Source of the DNA: Granulibacter bethesdensis | GTDB taxonomy: Bacteria > Pseudomonadota > Alphaproteobacteria > Acetobacterales > Acetobacteraceae | Length of the DNA stretch: 64,000 nt | NCBI RefSeq assembly: GCF_001889525.1 | Contig: NZ_CP018192.1 | Location: 248,001 to 312,000, forward strand | Direction: 5' to 3' | In this document: positions 27,999-37,393 of the stretch, piece after piece | How the letters are laid out: each line of letters opens with the position of its first letter | How positions within the stretch are numbered: position 1 is the stretch's first letter | The notes under the pieces: model-generated | Databases searched by the model: none | What the model was told of the DNA's origin: nothing | What the model saw: the letters and a program-made list of their open reading frames with translations, nothing else | Program-made: the position numbers and the translations under genes

Positions 27999-30900
27999 TA
28001 TGCCGCTCCTTTGGAAGCAGAACGCCGGCCATAAACAATCGCGTAAATGCAGGGGACAAACACAAGGGTGGAGATCGTGGCCATAATCAGGCCGCCGATC
28101 ACGGCCTTACCCAAAGGAGCATTTTCGGAGTTGCTGGTTGCCATCGGGATCATACCCACGATCATGGCGCTTGCCGTCATGATCACCGGACGGATACGCC
28201 CGTACCCTGCTTCCAGCGCTGCCGTCAGGGCCTTGCCATGTATTTCCATCCGTTCACGGGCATAGGACACCACCAGAATGGAGTTGGCGGTGGCTGTGCC
28301 CATGCACATGATCGCGCCTGTCAGAGCAGGCACCGAGATATTGGTTTTGGTCAGGAAAAGGCTCCATGCAATTCCGGCCAGTGCCCCCGGCAAAGCGGTG
28401 ATGATGATGAACGGGTCCATCCAGGACTGGAAATTCACCACGATCAGCAGATAGATCACGGCGACCGAGACGAACAGGCCGCCGATCAACTGGACATAGG
28501 CTTCCCGCATTGTGGGGGCCTGCCCCTGTATCTCTACGATTGCACCACGGGGCAGTGTGCTGGCGTTTTCCTCAACGATTTTTTCAACATTTTTCAGAAC
28601 AGTGCCCAGATCGATGCCTTCGGTGGACACATAGATGTCGAAGCTCGGCATCGAGTTGTAGCGGGTCACTTCTCCAGGCGTGCCGACGGGCCCGACATGG
28701 CTGACGCCACCCAGTAGCTGGATCTGGGAATGTGCGTCTTTTGCCGATCCGCCAACCGGGACGGTCAGCAAGTCGTTGAAGTGAGTGAGCTGAGGCTGCG
28801 GAATATAGGTATTGAGGGTAAAGGTCACACCCCAATGCGGGTCAAACCAGTATTGAGGGTCGACCGTCGAACTGCCGGACAATGTCATCAATTCACTGTC
28901 GGCCAGGTCGCCTGCCGTGATGTCTGTCTCACTGCCGAAGGTTCGGTCATTCTGGATAAAGAGAGTCGGATTCCGCATGATTTGCTGCAGAACCACGTCA
29001 GAAGAGCCGGGGATGCGTCGGATTTTATTCACCAGCATCCGTGAATATTGATACAGCTTTTCCAGTTCCGGCCCCTGGATCTTGATATCGATCGGGGATG
29101 GGGAGCCGAAGTTCAGGATTTTTGCCGTCAGCTCGGCCGGCTGGAAGGTAAAGACCGTGCCGGGGAAACTGGCTGACAATTCCTTGCGCAGGAGTCTGCG
29201 ATAATCCCAGACCTCAGATTCAGGATTGTTGAGCATGATTGTGAAGTCACAATCCTGAGTGCCGATGGTCGGGGTCGGAATAAAGGCCTGGTTGTGAGGT
29301 GCTTCCGCCATGCCGCAATTGGCGACGGCATCGGCAACCTGACCGGGCAGCAGCTCATGCATCCGGTTGATCACCAGTGCGGAGATACGTCCGGCGACTT
29401 CGATACGTGAGCCGAGCGGTGCACGCATATGCATTTGCAACTGGCCGGATTTTACTTCGGGGAAGAAGTCCCGCCCCATGATCCCGAACAGCCCGAGAGA
29501 GGCAATGGAAAAGGCCAGCATGCTCAAAACGACGGTTCTTCTCTGCCGGATGGCGCCCTCCAGAAAGCGCCCATATCCCTCCCGGAAAGAGGAGAAGCCC
29601 CTCTCGAATCCCTTCTGGAAGCGGGTGAAGAAACCCGGACGTTTGGGAGGATGGGGATGATGGCCTTCCCCATGTTCGGCGCCATGGCCCTGATGCCCAT
29701 GCCCGACCAGAAGATACTTGGCCATGGTCGGCACCAGAGTGCGGGACAGAATGAAAGAGGCCGCCATGGCCAGAATGATAGCTTCCGCCATTGGCATGAA
29801 CAGCCAGCCCGATACGCCACTGAGGGCAAACAGAGGCAGCCAGACGATACAAATGCAGGTGGTGGAGACGAAGGTCGGGATCACGATCTGGTTGGCGGCA
29901 TCGACAATGGCCGTTTCCAGATCTTTTCCCATTTCAAGATGGGTATCGATGTTCTCGATCATCACGGTGGCGTCGTCCACCAGGATGCCGACCGCCAGCG
30001 CCAGCCCGCCCAGCGTCATCACGTTGATGGTCTGACCAAGCCAGCCAAGTCCGATCAGGGAGCAGAGAATGGCCAGCGGAATAGAGGTCGCGATGATGAC
30101 CGTAGGACGCCATGAACCAAGGAACATGATGACCACGAAGCCGGTCAGTGCCGCTGCGGTGGTCATTTCCCGCAACACGTCCGTGATGGCGCCTTTCACG
30201 AAACCGGCGGCGTCACTGAACACGCTGATATGGCTGCTGGCGGGGATGACTTTTTCCAGACGCGGAAGGAGATCACGCACGCCGTTGATCACGTTCAGGG
30301 TTGAGGCTTCACCGCTTTTCATGACGACCAGCAGAACGGCCTGTTTTCCATGCACCAGGACGAGGTTGGTCTGTGGATGGCCGCCCCGGTACACTTCGCC
30401 GAGATCGTGAATGTAAACGACCGCGTTGCCGACACGTTTAACCGGGATATTGGCGATTTCCTCGACGGTTCTGGGCGTTGCGTTGGTCTGCACCATCCAG
30501 TCTGTCGGGCCTATTTTCTGGTCACCTGCCGGGCGCACAACGTTCTGGGTATCCAGAACCTTCTGCACGTCCATGGCCGAGATATGGTGCGCCTGCAGCT
30601 GTTCCTGATTCAGGCTGATCATGACGAAGCTGTCCATACCACCGTAAGGGTGGGGGACGATTGCGCCCGGAACGGTCACCAGCATGGGTCGGATACGGAT
30701 CTGCGCCAGTTTGAACAGATCCGAGGGCGTCATGTTGTCGGATGTCAGCTTCAGCGTAATGACTGGAACCGAGGATGCTTCCAGCTTCATGATCATCGGT
30801 GCCGGAGTATGCTCCGGCATCGTGATCAGCACGGTCTGAGAGATCGCGACGACGTCTGCTTCGGCCGAGCCGATTTCGGTGCCCGGCTGGAAGAAAATAT

Positions 30901-31180
30901 TAACGACTGCACGACCGTAATAGGAATCGGACTGCATATGTTCGATTCCCTCGACGGTCGAGGTAACGCCTTGCTCGAAATTATAGATGATTCGGCCTGC
31001 GAATTCATCAGGGAGCAGGCCCCCATATGTCCATACGACGGCGATAACCGGGATGCGGATGGTCGGAAATACGTCTGTTGGTGTTTTGAGGATGGACAGA
31101 ATACCAAAGAAAACAATGGCAATCGATAAAACAACGAAAGTATATGGTCGTCTAAGAGCAACAAGAACGAGTGCGTTCAT
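27998..31180 (-). CDS. RND efflux permease (HAE-1-like) with histidine-rich loop
   Basis: Inner-membrane proton-driven exporter, 1060 residues, with the usual 12 helices and two large periplasmic domains. Helix 4 has the proton-relay pair in VGILVDDATVMIEN, as in drug-type (HAE-1) pumps; heavy-metal types normally have one Asp there. In the cytoplasmic loop between helices 6 and 7 (about residues 493-513) is a His/Gly stretch with about nine His (GHGHQGHGAEHGEGHH), followed by PHPPKRP. This is not a general feature of the family and could bind metal ions. First gene of the operon; no regulator gene adjoins. Drug, lipid or metal substrates are all possible. Confidence 0.92.
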   Translation of the reverse strand: MNALVLVALRRPYTFVVLSIAIVFFGILSILKTPTDVFPTIRIPVIAVVWTYGGLLPDEFAGRIIYNFEQGVTSTVEGIEHMQSDSYYGRAVVNIFFQPGTEIGSAEADVVAISQTVLITMPEHTPAPMIMKLEASSVPVITLKLTSDNMTPSDLFKLAQIRIRPMLVTVPGAIVPHPYGGMDSFVMISLNQEQLQAHHISAMDVQKVLDTQNVVRPAGDQKIGPTDWMVQTNATPRTVEEIANIPVKRVGNAVVYIHDLGEVYRGGHPQTNLVLVHGKQAVLLVVMKSGEASTLNVINGVRDLLPRLEKVIPASSHISVFSDAAGFVKGAITDVLREMTTAAALTGFVVIMFLGSWRPTVIIATSIPLAILCSLIGLGWLGQTINVMTLGGLALAVGILVDDATVMIENIDTHLEMGKDLETAIVDAANQIVIPTFVSTTCICIVWLPLFALSGVSGWLFMPMAEAIILAMAASFILSRTLVPTMAKYLLVGHGHQGHGAEHGEGHHPHPPKRPGFFTRFQKGFERGFSSFREGYGRFLEGAIRQRRTVVLSMLAFSIASLGLFGIMGRDFFPEVKSGQLQMHMRAPLGSRIEVAGRISALVINRMHELLPGQVADAVANCGMAEAPHNQAFIPTPTIGTQDCDFTIMLNNPESEVWDYRRLLRKELSASFPGTVFTFQPAELTAKILNFGSPSPIDIKIQGPELEKLYQYSRMLVNKIRRIPGSSDVVLQQIMRNPTLFIQNDRTFGSETDITAGDLADSELMTLSGSSTVDPQYWFDPHWGVTFTLNTYIPQPQLTHFNDLLTVPVGGSAKDAHSQIQLLGGVSHVGPVGTPGEVTRYNSMPSFDIYVSTEGIDLGTVLKNVEKIVEENASTLPRGAIVEIQGQAPTMREAYVQLIGGLFVSVAVIYLLIVVNFQSWMDPFIIITALPGALAGIAWSLFLTKTNISVPALTGAIMCMGTATANSILVVSYARERMEIHGKALTAALEAGYGRIRPVIMTASAMIVGMIPMATSNSENAPLGKAVIGGLIMATISTLVFVPCIYAIVYGRRSASKGAA

Positions 31181-31625
31181 TCGTCTAATCCCGGCGGTCG
31201 TTCATAGTGGGAAGCTTTCCTCACGTAGAGTCGGTCGGTTGCCTTTATGCCGAAATACGTCCGGCTGCATCTGTTTTGCTCTCGTGAAATTTTCTATCCT
31301 GAGAGCCAAAGGGCCGATGATTCCGCAGAGAAGTCAAGGCAGGCAGATGACAAGGCATTAATAGTTGCAGGCGATGCATGTTATTTTTCCTTAGCTCGCA
31401 TGGAGTTCTGCATAAAAGTAATCAAATGAGTAACTAAAATCGTGTTTAAGATTGCCTTCGCAAGCAATGAACGAAAGTTATTTTTACTGTCATTATAATT
31501 GAGGATTATTTGTTTTTTGATAAGAATAAATACCTAAGAAAGGATAAATTGTTTACTTGAATGTACGATATGCTATTGGCGGGCTTCTATAGAATCATCG
31601 AAGCGATATCAGAACGATTATCGTC
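31181..31625. other. Long AT-rich gap upstream of the efflux operon
   Basis: About 445 bases without a convincing gene. The part from 31370 to 31620 is strongly AT-rich and contains an imperfect inverted repeat ATTGCCTTCGCAAGCAAT (31451-31468). It must hold the promoter of the minus-strand efflux operon, but I could not find a good -35/-10 pair. A 60-codon plus-strand frame in it has no ribosome site and no recognisable content. Confidence 0.5.
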
Positions 31626-32648
31626 TTAATGCAAGTCTTTTGCAGATCGAATGGTTGGAGGGGCGCCTTGATCGGGGGGAAGGCGGTTACGCTGCAACAG
31701 GGCGCGTCGGCCTTCAGCCCATTGCCATAGCAGCAGGGCGGGAATACCGATGGCCAGATCACGCCCGCGTTTGATCAGCGATACGGCAAGGGCGGCTTCT
31801 CCGCTGAGGCCAAAGAGGCCGCCCAAAAAGATCAGGCCACCTTCCTGCACGCCAATTGCGTTCGGGATCATGAAGGCAAGGCTGCGTATGCCATAGAGCA
31901 GGCTGTCGATGGCAATGGCGCTGGTAACGGGCAGATTGATGCCGAGCAGGCGGATGGTCATCCATGTTTCAAGCCCGCTGATGATCCAGCACAGGAGATG
32001 CAGTGCTCCGGCCAGAAACAGGCGGGAAGGGGTTGCATAAATTTGGCGGATATCATCCTGCACCATGGCGGAGCGGGCCAGTGTCTGCCCCAGCAGATGG
32101 CGGGAGAGGGATGCGCCGATCCGATCGGTGCCCTTTAATCCTCTGGCTTGCAGAATAATGAACAGCGACACCAGTACGCCCATGCCCGATACGGCATAGA
32201 GCAGGGGCGTGACCAGCCCGCTATCGGGGCGGGTCCATGACAGCAGGGTGAGGCCGATCAGGGTGTAGACCAGCTGTGCGACCAGTTCTGTCGTGACATC
32301 GACGACGGTGGATGCCGCGGCAAAAGCCCCGGGAATACCGGCCAGTGCTGCTGCGCGTCCGCCCAGCACGTAGCCGCCCAGCTGTGACAGGGGCAGGGTT
32401 TCGGCGGCTGAATCGCGGATCAGGCGCCCCCATGTGAACCACCATGGCCGTCCTTTGTTCCGCCCCAGCATCCACCATGCAAGGCCCATCAGACCGATCA
32501 GGATCAGATGATAAAGGACGATGATGCTGAAGCCTTCCCAGCCGATGGCAGTCAGGCTGTGCCAGACCGCACCTGCATTCTGCTCCAGTACCAGCAGGGT
32601 AACGATGGCAAGCCCTGCCAGCAGGCCCAGAAGGACGGGGGTGTTCAT
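31626..32648 (-). CDS. HpnL-like / LPG-synthase-type transmembrane protein
   Basis: Integral membrane protein of 340 residues with about eight helices, matching the membrane domain of lysylphosphatidylglycerol synthases without the catalytic part. Motifs such as LPLSQLGGYVLGGRAAALAG, VDVTTELVAQ and NAIGVQEGGLIFLGGLFGLS agree with the HpnL-like branch of this superfamily. Members are suspected lipid or glycolipid translocators. It follows the ferritin-like gene by ten bases on the same strand, next to the ceramide genes. A role in moving a sphingolipid or hopanoid is inference. Confidence 0.75.
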   Translation of the reverse strand: MNTPVLLGLLAGLAIVTLLVLEQNAGAVWHSLTAIGWEGFSIIVLYHLILIGLMGLAWWMLGRNKGRPWWFTWGRLIRDSAAETLPLSQLGGYVLGGRAAALAGIPGAFAAASTVVDVTTELVAQLVYTLIGLTLLSWTRPDSGLVTPLLYAVSGMGVLVSLFIILQARGLKGTDRIGASLSRHLLGQTLARSAMVQDDIRQIYATPSRLFLAGALHLLCWIISGLETWMTIRLLGINLPVTSAIAIDSLLYGIRSLAFMIPNAIGVQEGGLIFLGGLFGLSGEAALAVSLIKRGRDLAIGIPALLLWQWAEGRRALLQRNRLPPDQGAPPTIRSAKDLH

Positions 32649-32658
32649 GGCGGCCCGG

Positions 32659-33645
32659 CTAAGCCGCTGCTTTCTGCTTTGGTTTGCGTATGAAGCGGCA
32701 GGCCAGCCGGGTCAGGGTTGGCATGGTGGTGGGGCGGCGCAGGCGCTGGTCATAACCGGCAAAGCGGCGGTCATTTTCGGACAGGCACAGTTCCATGAGC
32801 TCCCGTACGCTCACATCGACGTCACTGACGGCTTTGGTGCCGGTGACGGTGAAATTATTATCCTGTGCTTTGGCAGCTTTCCCGTCGCCATCCATGCCGC
32901 GCGCCAGTCCGATCCGCTCCCAGCCCAGGAACACCCACACGGCAGCCACCTGCATTTCAAACCATATCCGGCGCCAGATGGGCAGGTTACGGCGATGTGC
33001 CGCCAGCCAGTTGGCGAACAGCAGGATATGTCTGCATTCCTCCTGCATGACCGGCTCGAACGTATCGACCAACTCGGGCGGGAAGAAGCCGGATCGCTGG
33101 GCGACCGCGAACAGACCGAACGCGAAGAAGCTGTCGATGCATTCACTGAAACCGGTGACCAGATAGGCCCATTCCGTATGTTTCGGCGGGGGGTAGGGCG
33201 GCTCCGGCTCCAGCACGATACCGTATGCCTGCACCAGGTTGGACAGCACCACCTTGTGCCGGCCTTCCTCCCACCCGTTCAGGGCGATGGCTTCCCGCCA
33301 GGCCGGATCATGGAGGCTCTCGGCATAGGATATCATGCGGATGCGCGCCTTGCCCTCCGTCTGAACGGCGATGTCCCAGATCGGCAGGCTGGTCAGCCTG
33401 TCCCGTTCCTCATCGCTCAGCTTCGGCCAATCGATGATGGTTGGTTTGTAGGGGTTGAAGGTCTCCAGAAACATGCGCAGCGTTGCCTGTTTATGGGCTT
33501 CAGAGCCGGGGGTGAGCTTTCCCTGGAAGGGGCTGATCCAATGTCGGGCCGCCTGATCGGCAGCAGCGATGATCCCGGTATCGTCTATGCCCCCTTTGGC
33601 AAGCTTGAGACCGCTGGGCGGAGGAGAAAGATCGGAAAGAGACAT
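32659..33645 (-). CDS. Ferritin-like diiron protein of the ceramide locus
   Basis: A helical protein of 328 residues. The metal-ligand pattern of ferritin-like diiron enzymes is visible: an Asp/Glu helix around ISYAESLHDP, then NGWEEGRHKVVL and QEECRHILLFAN, two Glu-x-x-His elements about 90 residues apart. The middle has a hydrophobic Tyr/Phe-rich stretch (YLVTGFSECIDSFFAFGLF). Such proteins often hydroxylate or desaturate lipids, so a ceramide modification is plausible but unproven. The ATG used replaces a TTG 19 codons upstream; AGGAG lies 13 bases before it. Confidence 0.7.
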   Translation of the reverse strand: MSLSDLSPPPSGLKLAKGGIDDTGIIAAADQAARHWISPFQGKLTPGSEAHKQATLRMFLETFNPYKPTIIDWPKLSDEERDRLTSLPIWDIAVQTEGKARIRMISYAESLHDPAWREAIALNGWEEGRHKVVLSNLVQAYGIVLEPEPPYPPPKHTEWAYLVTGFSECIDSFFAFGLFAVAQRSGFFPPELVDTFEPVMQEECRHILLFANWLAAHRRNLPIWRRIWFEMQVAAVWVFLGWERIGLARGMDGDGKAAKAQDNNFTVTGTKAVSDVDVSVRELMELCLSENDRRFAGYDQRLRRPTTMPTLTRLACRFIRKPKQKAAA

Positions 33646-34022
33646 GCGGGCGAGAGACTCCTGACGCCGGACGTTATCCGCGGATGGGGGCGGGAAAGGC
33701 AAGCACCCAAGTTACGGGCGCATCATGCACATGATACCCTGACTATTAACAGGAGTGCGGCCGGGAGGCCAAATCCATAGCACCGATTCTGAATAATCGC
33801 CCCGCTACCGAAGCAAATGGTATGGAGGGTGAAAATTCCCGGGTCTGCAGGGCAATCTGCTCCTCCACCTTCAGCATTCAGATACTTGGTGGCTGGTGCA
33901 CGTCAAATCTGTTTTGGTGCATGTGACAGGCTTATGTCATATGCGCAGAATGCATTGACCCGAGACTGTCATCTGAAAGGGACACAGCTTATTACCTGTC
34001 TGCTGACCGCTCGGTCAGAGCA
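33646..34022. other. Divergent regulatory gap in front of the ceramide genes
   Basis: About 380 bases without a credible gene. It holds direct repeats TGGTGCACGTCA (33894-33905) and TGGTGCATGTGA (33915-33926), 21 bases apart, and the palindrome at 34003-34018. It should contain promoters for both the ferritin-like and hydroxylase operons. TTGACC at 33955 resembles a -35 box but lacks a good partner. Confidence 0.5.
34003..34018. promoter_or_regulatory. Perfect palindrome CTGACCG-CT-CGGTCAG, TetR-type operator candidate
   Basis: Seven-base arms match perfectly around a two-base centre, five bases before the first possible ATG of the hydroxylase gene. Sites of the form TGACCG-N2-CGGTCA are common for TetR-family repressors. 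No regulator gene is next to it. Confidence 0.5.
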
Positions 34023-34889
34023 ATGGAGGCCAACGCATTGCTCGGGGGACAGGGCGTGTCGCGCGGATGGCCATTCTGTCCGCCTGATATGGGCAGGCAG
34101 GGATTGAAGGGGGACGGATCGGTGGGATGGGGCAGGCTCTGGGGCGGCCGAAGCTATGATCTGGGCAAAATGACCTTACCCGAATTATGGGTCGCCTATT
34201 TAACCTATCCGGCGATACAGCTTTACTTCGCCCTGATGGCAGGCTGTGCGCTGCTGGCGGCCATCTTTTATCAAGGCGCAGGCGGTGTATTGCTGGGCGT
34301 GATGGCGGCGATCCTGATCTATCCCTTTGTCTGGTACGGCATTCATCGTTTTATCCTGCATGGCCGCTGGCTCTATCGCATGCGCTGGACAGCCCGGCTC
34401 TGGAAGCGGGTGCATTTCGATCATCATCAGGATCCACATCGGCTTGAGGTGCTGTTCGGTGATCCCCTGAATACCATTCCGACCATGGCCGTGATCACGG
34501 TACCGGTCGGCGCATGGTTGGGTGGTATGGCAGGCGCCGTCTCGGCCTTGGGTGGGGCGCTGATGATGACATGCGTCTACGAGTTCTTTCACTGCATCCA
34601 GCATCTGAACTACAAGCCGAAATCGCGTATTCTTCAGTATATGAAGCGTGTACATCTACTGCATCATTTCCATGATGAAAGCGGTAATTACGGCATCATC
34701 AACTTTCTGCCGGATATGCTGGCAGGCACTTATTACCGGGATACCCGGGCTCGGCCACGTAGCCCGCATGTGTTCAATCTGGGCTATGATGTAGAGGAGG
34801 CACGCCGCTATCCATGGGTAATGCAGGCCACGGGGACTCCCCCGCGTGACCGGCCTCTGCCTGCATCGGCGCTGGCGAAGCGGGTATGA
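34023..34889 (+). CDS. Fatty acid hydroxylase / sterol desaturase family membrane protein
   Basis: Diiron membrane oxygenase of the PF04116 type, 288 residues with about four helices. All histidine clusters are present: HRFILH, HFDHHQDPH, FHCIQH and HLLHHFHD. This family includes the fatty acid 2-hydroxylases that act on ceramide acyl chains. Here it precedes bCerS with an ATGA overlap, which makes ceramide or its acyl chain the likely substrate. The start is uncertain: the first 49 residues are unconserved Gly-rich sequence, and an ATG at 34170 (MTLPELW) just before the first helix is an alternative that leaves the palindrome in the leader. Confidence 0.85.
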   Translation: MEANALLGGQGVSRGWPFCPPDMGRQGLKGDGSVGWGRLWGGRSYDLGKMTLPELWVAYLTYPAIQLYFALMAGCALLAAIFYQGAGGVLLGVMAAILIYPFVWYGIHRFILHGRWLYRMRWTARLWKRVHFDHHQDPHRLEVLFGDPLNTIPTMAVITVPVGAWLGGMAGAVSALGGALMMTCVYEFFHCIQHLNYKPKSRILQYMKRVHLLHHFHDESGNYGIINFLPDMLAGTYYRDTRARPRSPHVFNLGYDVEEARRYPWVMQATGTPPRDRPLPASALAKRV

Positions 34890-36040
34890 TCTCCCCCTTC
34901 ATCCATCCGGCTTCAGGCATTGAGATCATCCCTATGCGCAGCAAAGCGGACAGGGAGCGTTTCATAGCGTTTCCAGACCGGCTGGCAGCTGAGGATCCCT
35001 ATTATATTGCCCCCCTCCGGATTGATCAGAGAATGCTGCTGTCGCAATCCAGGAATCCTTATTTTCGCCATGCGAAGGCTGCGTTCTGGCTGGCCAGACG
35101 CCATGGGCGTGATGTTGGGCGTATCAGTGCGCAACATGACTTGTTGGAGCCAAACGGGATCGGGCATTTCGGAATGCTGGCGGCCGAAGATGATGCAGCC
35201 GTTTTTGCGGCCCTGCTCAGGACGGTGGAAGCATGGCACCGGGAACGGGGTATTGGGGAGATACAGGGGCCGTTCAATCTATCGATCAATGAAACCGCGG
35301 GTGTTCTGGTCGATGGTTTTGAGACGCCGCCCATGCTGATGATGGGCCATGACCAGCCTTATGTGGGATCAAGGCTGGAAGAACAGGGCTATGAAAAGGC
35401 CCGGGATCTGCTGGCTTATCTCTATGACACGGAAGCGCCTTTGCCGCCTTTTGTCGGCAGGATGCTGAACAGGCCTTTGCCACAGGGGCTGTCGATCCGG
35501 CACCTCAACTGGTCGCGTTACAGAGAGGAGGTGGCCTCGATCACGGCGATCTTCAATGATGCATGGTCGGATAACTGGGGGTTCGTGCCCCTGACCGAGG
35601 ATGAGACCGATGCCATGGCGCAGCAACTTAAACTGCTGTTGCATGACAAAATGATCTGGTTTGCAGACTATGAAGGCAAACCAATTGCTTTTATCGTGGC
35701 TCTACCGAATCTGAACGAGGCAATCCGCGATCTTCGCGGAAAATTATGGCCTTTTGGCCTTGTCAGATTGCTGTGGCGTCTGAAAATACGCGGTGTCAAA
35801 ACTGCCCGTGTGCCCTTGATGGGGATCAAGCGCAGCTTCAGTCATGGGTTGCTGGGCAGTCTGATCCCTTTTCTGCTGGTTGATGCGGTGCGTCGGGAAA
35901 GCGCGAAATTAGGAATGTGTTCTGTTGAGCTGTCATGGGTTCTGGAAAATAATGATCCCATGCGGCGTATGAACGAAGCACTGGGCGGCAGTATCTACAA
36001 GACCTACCGTGTCTATCGAAAATCGCTTATGGAGGAGTAA
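34886..36040 (+). CDS. bcerS: Bacterial ceramide synthase-like N-acyltransferase
   Basis: A 384-residue protein with GNAT-like folds. It matches, from memory, the family of the Caulobacter ceramide synthase bCerS (CC_1154), often annotated only as a hypothetical or N-acetyltransferase. The central motif GPFNLSINETAGVLVDGFET followed by PPMLMMGHDQPYV is characteristic, as is ELSWVLENNDPMRRMNEALG near the C-terminus. It would acylate the sphingoid base or its 3-keto form. Its start overlaps the hydroxylase stop, and spt, acp and cerR are encoded 3-6 kb away on the other strand. Confidence 0.85.
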   Translation: MISPFIHPASGIEIIPMRSKADRERFIAFPDRLAAEDPYYIAPLRIDQRMLLSQSRNPYFRHAKAAFWLARRHGRDVGRISAQHDLLEPNGIGHFGMLAAEDDAAVFAALLRTVEAWHRERGIGEIQGPFNLSINETAGVLVDGFETPPMLMMGHDQPYVGSRLEEQGYEKARDLLAYLYDTEAPLPPFVGRMLNRPLPQGLSIRHLNWSRYREEVASITAIFNDAWSDNWGFVPLTEDETDAMAQQLKLLLHDKMIWFADYEGKPIAFIVALPNLNEAIRDLRGKLWPFGLVRLLWRLKIRGVKTARVPLMGIKRSFSHGLLGSLIPFLLVDAVRRESAKLGMCSVELSWVLENNDPMRRMNEALGGSIYKTYRVYRKSLMEE

Positions 36041-36250
36041 GCGGATAATGTCGCATGTCAGCAGGTGGGTTCTGAAAATTCTGCGGCGGACCACTTAAAA
36101 AATATTTTTAGGCCGCGATGCTTTCCACCATGATAAATCCGGTCATAGGATGGAAGTATTGTTGCCGTCTTGGTTGCCTAAAATTCTGCAAGCCGGGTGG
36201 ACATATCAATTTCTCCTACACTTGCAGCTGTGAACAGGGAATTTATGATT

Positions 36251-37393
36251 ATGTCTGAAAAATCCATCCGCATTGCGGTCGCAGGGATAGGCAATTGTGC
36301 CAGTGCGCTGATTCAGGGGCTGCATTATTACACGCCGGAGCGTTGTGAGCAGGGTGTTGCCGGGTTGATGCATACCGAGATCGGCGGGTTTCGTCCCTGT
36401 GATATCCACGTCGTTGCGGCGTTCGACGTTGATGCGCGCAAGGTTGGACAGGATGTCAGCCGGGCGATTTTTGCCAAGCCGAACTGTACCACCATTTTCC
36501 AGGCAGACATTCCGGATAGCGGTGTGATCGTGCAGATGGGACAGGTGCTGGATGGAATCTCCGACCACATGGCCCATTATGCGGATGACAGGACGTTCCT
36601 GCGCGCTGATGTCCCTGAACTGAACAAGGCTGAGATTGTCGCGGAGCTGCGTCGCAGCGGGGCGGAGGTGCTGCTCAACTACATGCCGGTGGGGTCGGAG
36701 CAGGCGGCACGGTTTTATGCCGAATGCGCATTGGAGGCCGGGATCGGCTTCATCAACAACATGCCGGTTTTTATCGCCTCTGACCCGGTTTTCGCGGCGC
36801 GTTTCAAGGCTGCAAACCTCCCTATCATCGGCGATGACATCAAATCCCAGCTGGGAGCCACGATTTCCCATCGTGTGTTGACCGATCTGTTTGCAAAGCG
36901 TGGGGTCAAGCTGCTGAGGACGTATCAGCTCAATACCGGCGGCAATACCGACTTTTTGAATATGAAAAATCAGGATCGTCTGGTCTCGAAGAAGAAATCG
37001 AAAACCGAAGCCGTGCAGGCCGTGGCCAAGAAGCGTATGGATGATACCGACATCCATGTTGGCCCGAGCGATTATGTGCCCTGGCAGAATGACAACAAGG
37101 TCTGCTTCATCCGCATGGAAGGGCATCTGTTCGGCGATGTGCCGATGAATCTGGAAATGCGCTTGTCGGTCGAGGATTCTCCCAATTCGGCCGGTGTGGT
37201 GATCGATATGATCCGCTGCTGCAAGCTGGCGCTGGACGCCGGAGTGGGCGGCGTTCTGGAAGGGCCCAGCGCCTATTTCTGCAAACATCCGCCCGTGCAG
37301 TTGACCGATGACGAAGCCTTTCAGGCGACCGAGCAGTTCATTCTGGATTATGCAGGGGGCAAGGCAAAGGTGAAGGTCTCTGTCGTCGCATGA
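36251..37393 (+). CDS. Inositol-3-phosphate synthase
   Basis: NAD-dependent enzyme converting glucose 6-phosphate to inositol phosphate. The N-terminus IRIAVAGIGNCASALIQGL is the Rossmann loop. The body has the family segments GDDIKSQLGATISHRVL, NTGGNTDFLNM and VGPSDYVPWQND, and EDSPNSAGVVIDMIRCCKLA. The 380 residues match the shorter bacterial/archaeal type. AGGGA lies before the chosen ATG; another ATG (36245) and a GTG (36197) are in frame. It is the first gene of an overlapping trio with a nucleotidyltransferase and a CDP-alcohol phosphotransferase, so its product is probably used for CDP-inositol. Confidence 0.93.
   Translation: MSEKSIRIAVAGIGNCASALIQGLHYYTPERCEQGVAGLMHTEIGGFRPCDIHVVAAFDVDARKVGQDVSRAIFAKPNCTTIFQADIPDSGVIVQMGQVLDGISDHMAHYADDRTFLRADVPELNKAEIVAELRRSGAEVLLNYMPVGSEQAARFYAECALEAGIGFINNMPVFIASDPVFAARFKAANLPIIGDDIKSQLGATISHRVLTDLFAKRGVKLLRTYQLNTGGNTDFLNMKNQDRLVSKKKSKTEAVQAVAKKRMDDTDIHVGPSDYVPWQNDNKVCFIRMEGHLFGDVPMNLEMRLSVEDSPNSAGVVIDMIRCCKLALDAGVGGVLEGPSAYFCKHPPVQLTDDEAFQATEQFILDYAGGKAKVKVSVVA

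Noticed and set aside
31247-31429. A 60-codon plus-strand frame upstream of the efflux operon
   Set aside because: No ribosome site, no motif, and it lies in the expected promoter region.
32521-33780. A 419-codon plus-strand frame opposite the ferritin-like gene
   Set aside because: The minus-strand protein has diiron motifs and a good start; the plus frame has none.
36206-37288. A 360-codon frame antisense to inositol-3-phosphate synthase
   Set aside because: The sense strand encodes a full, recognisable enzyme with matching operon overlaps.
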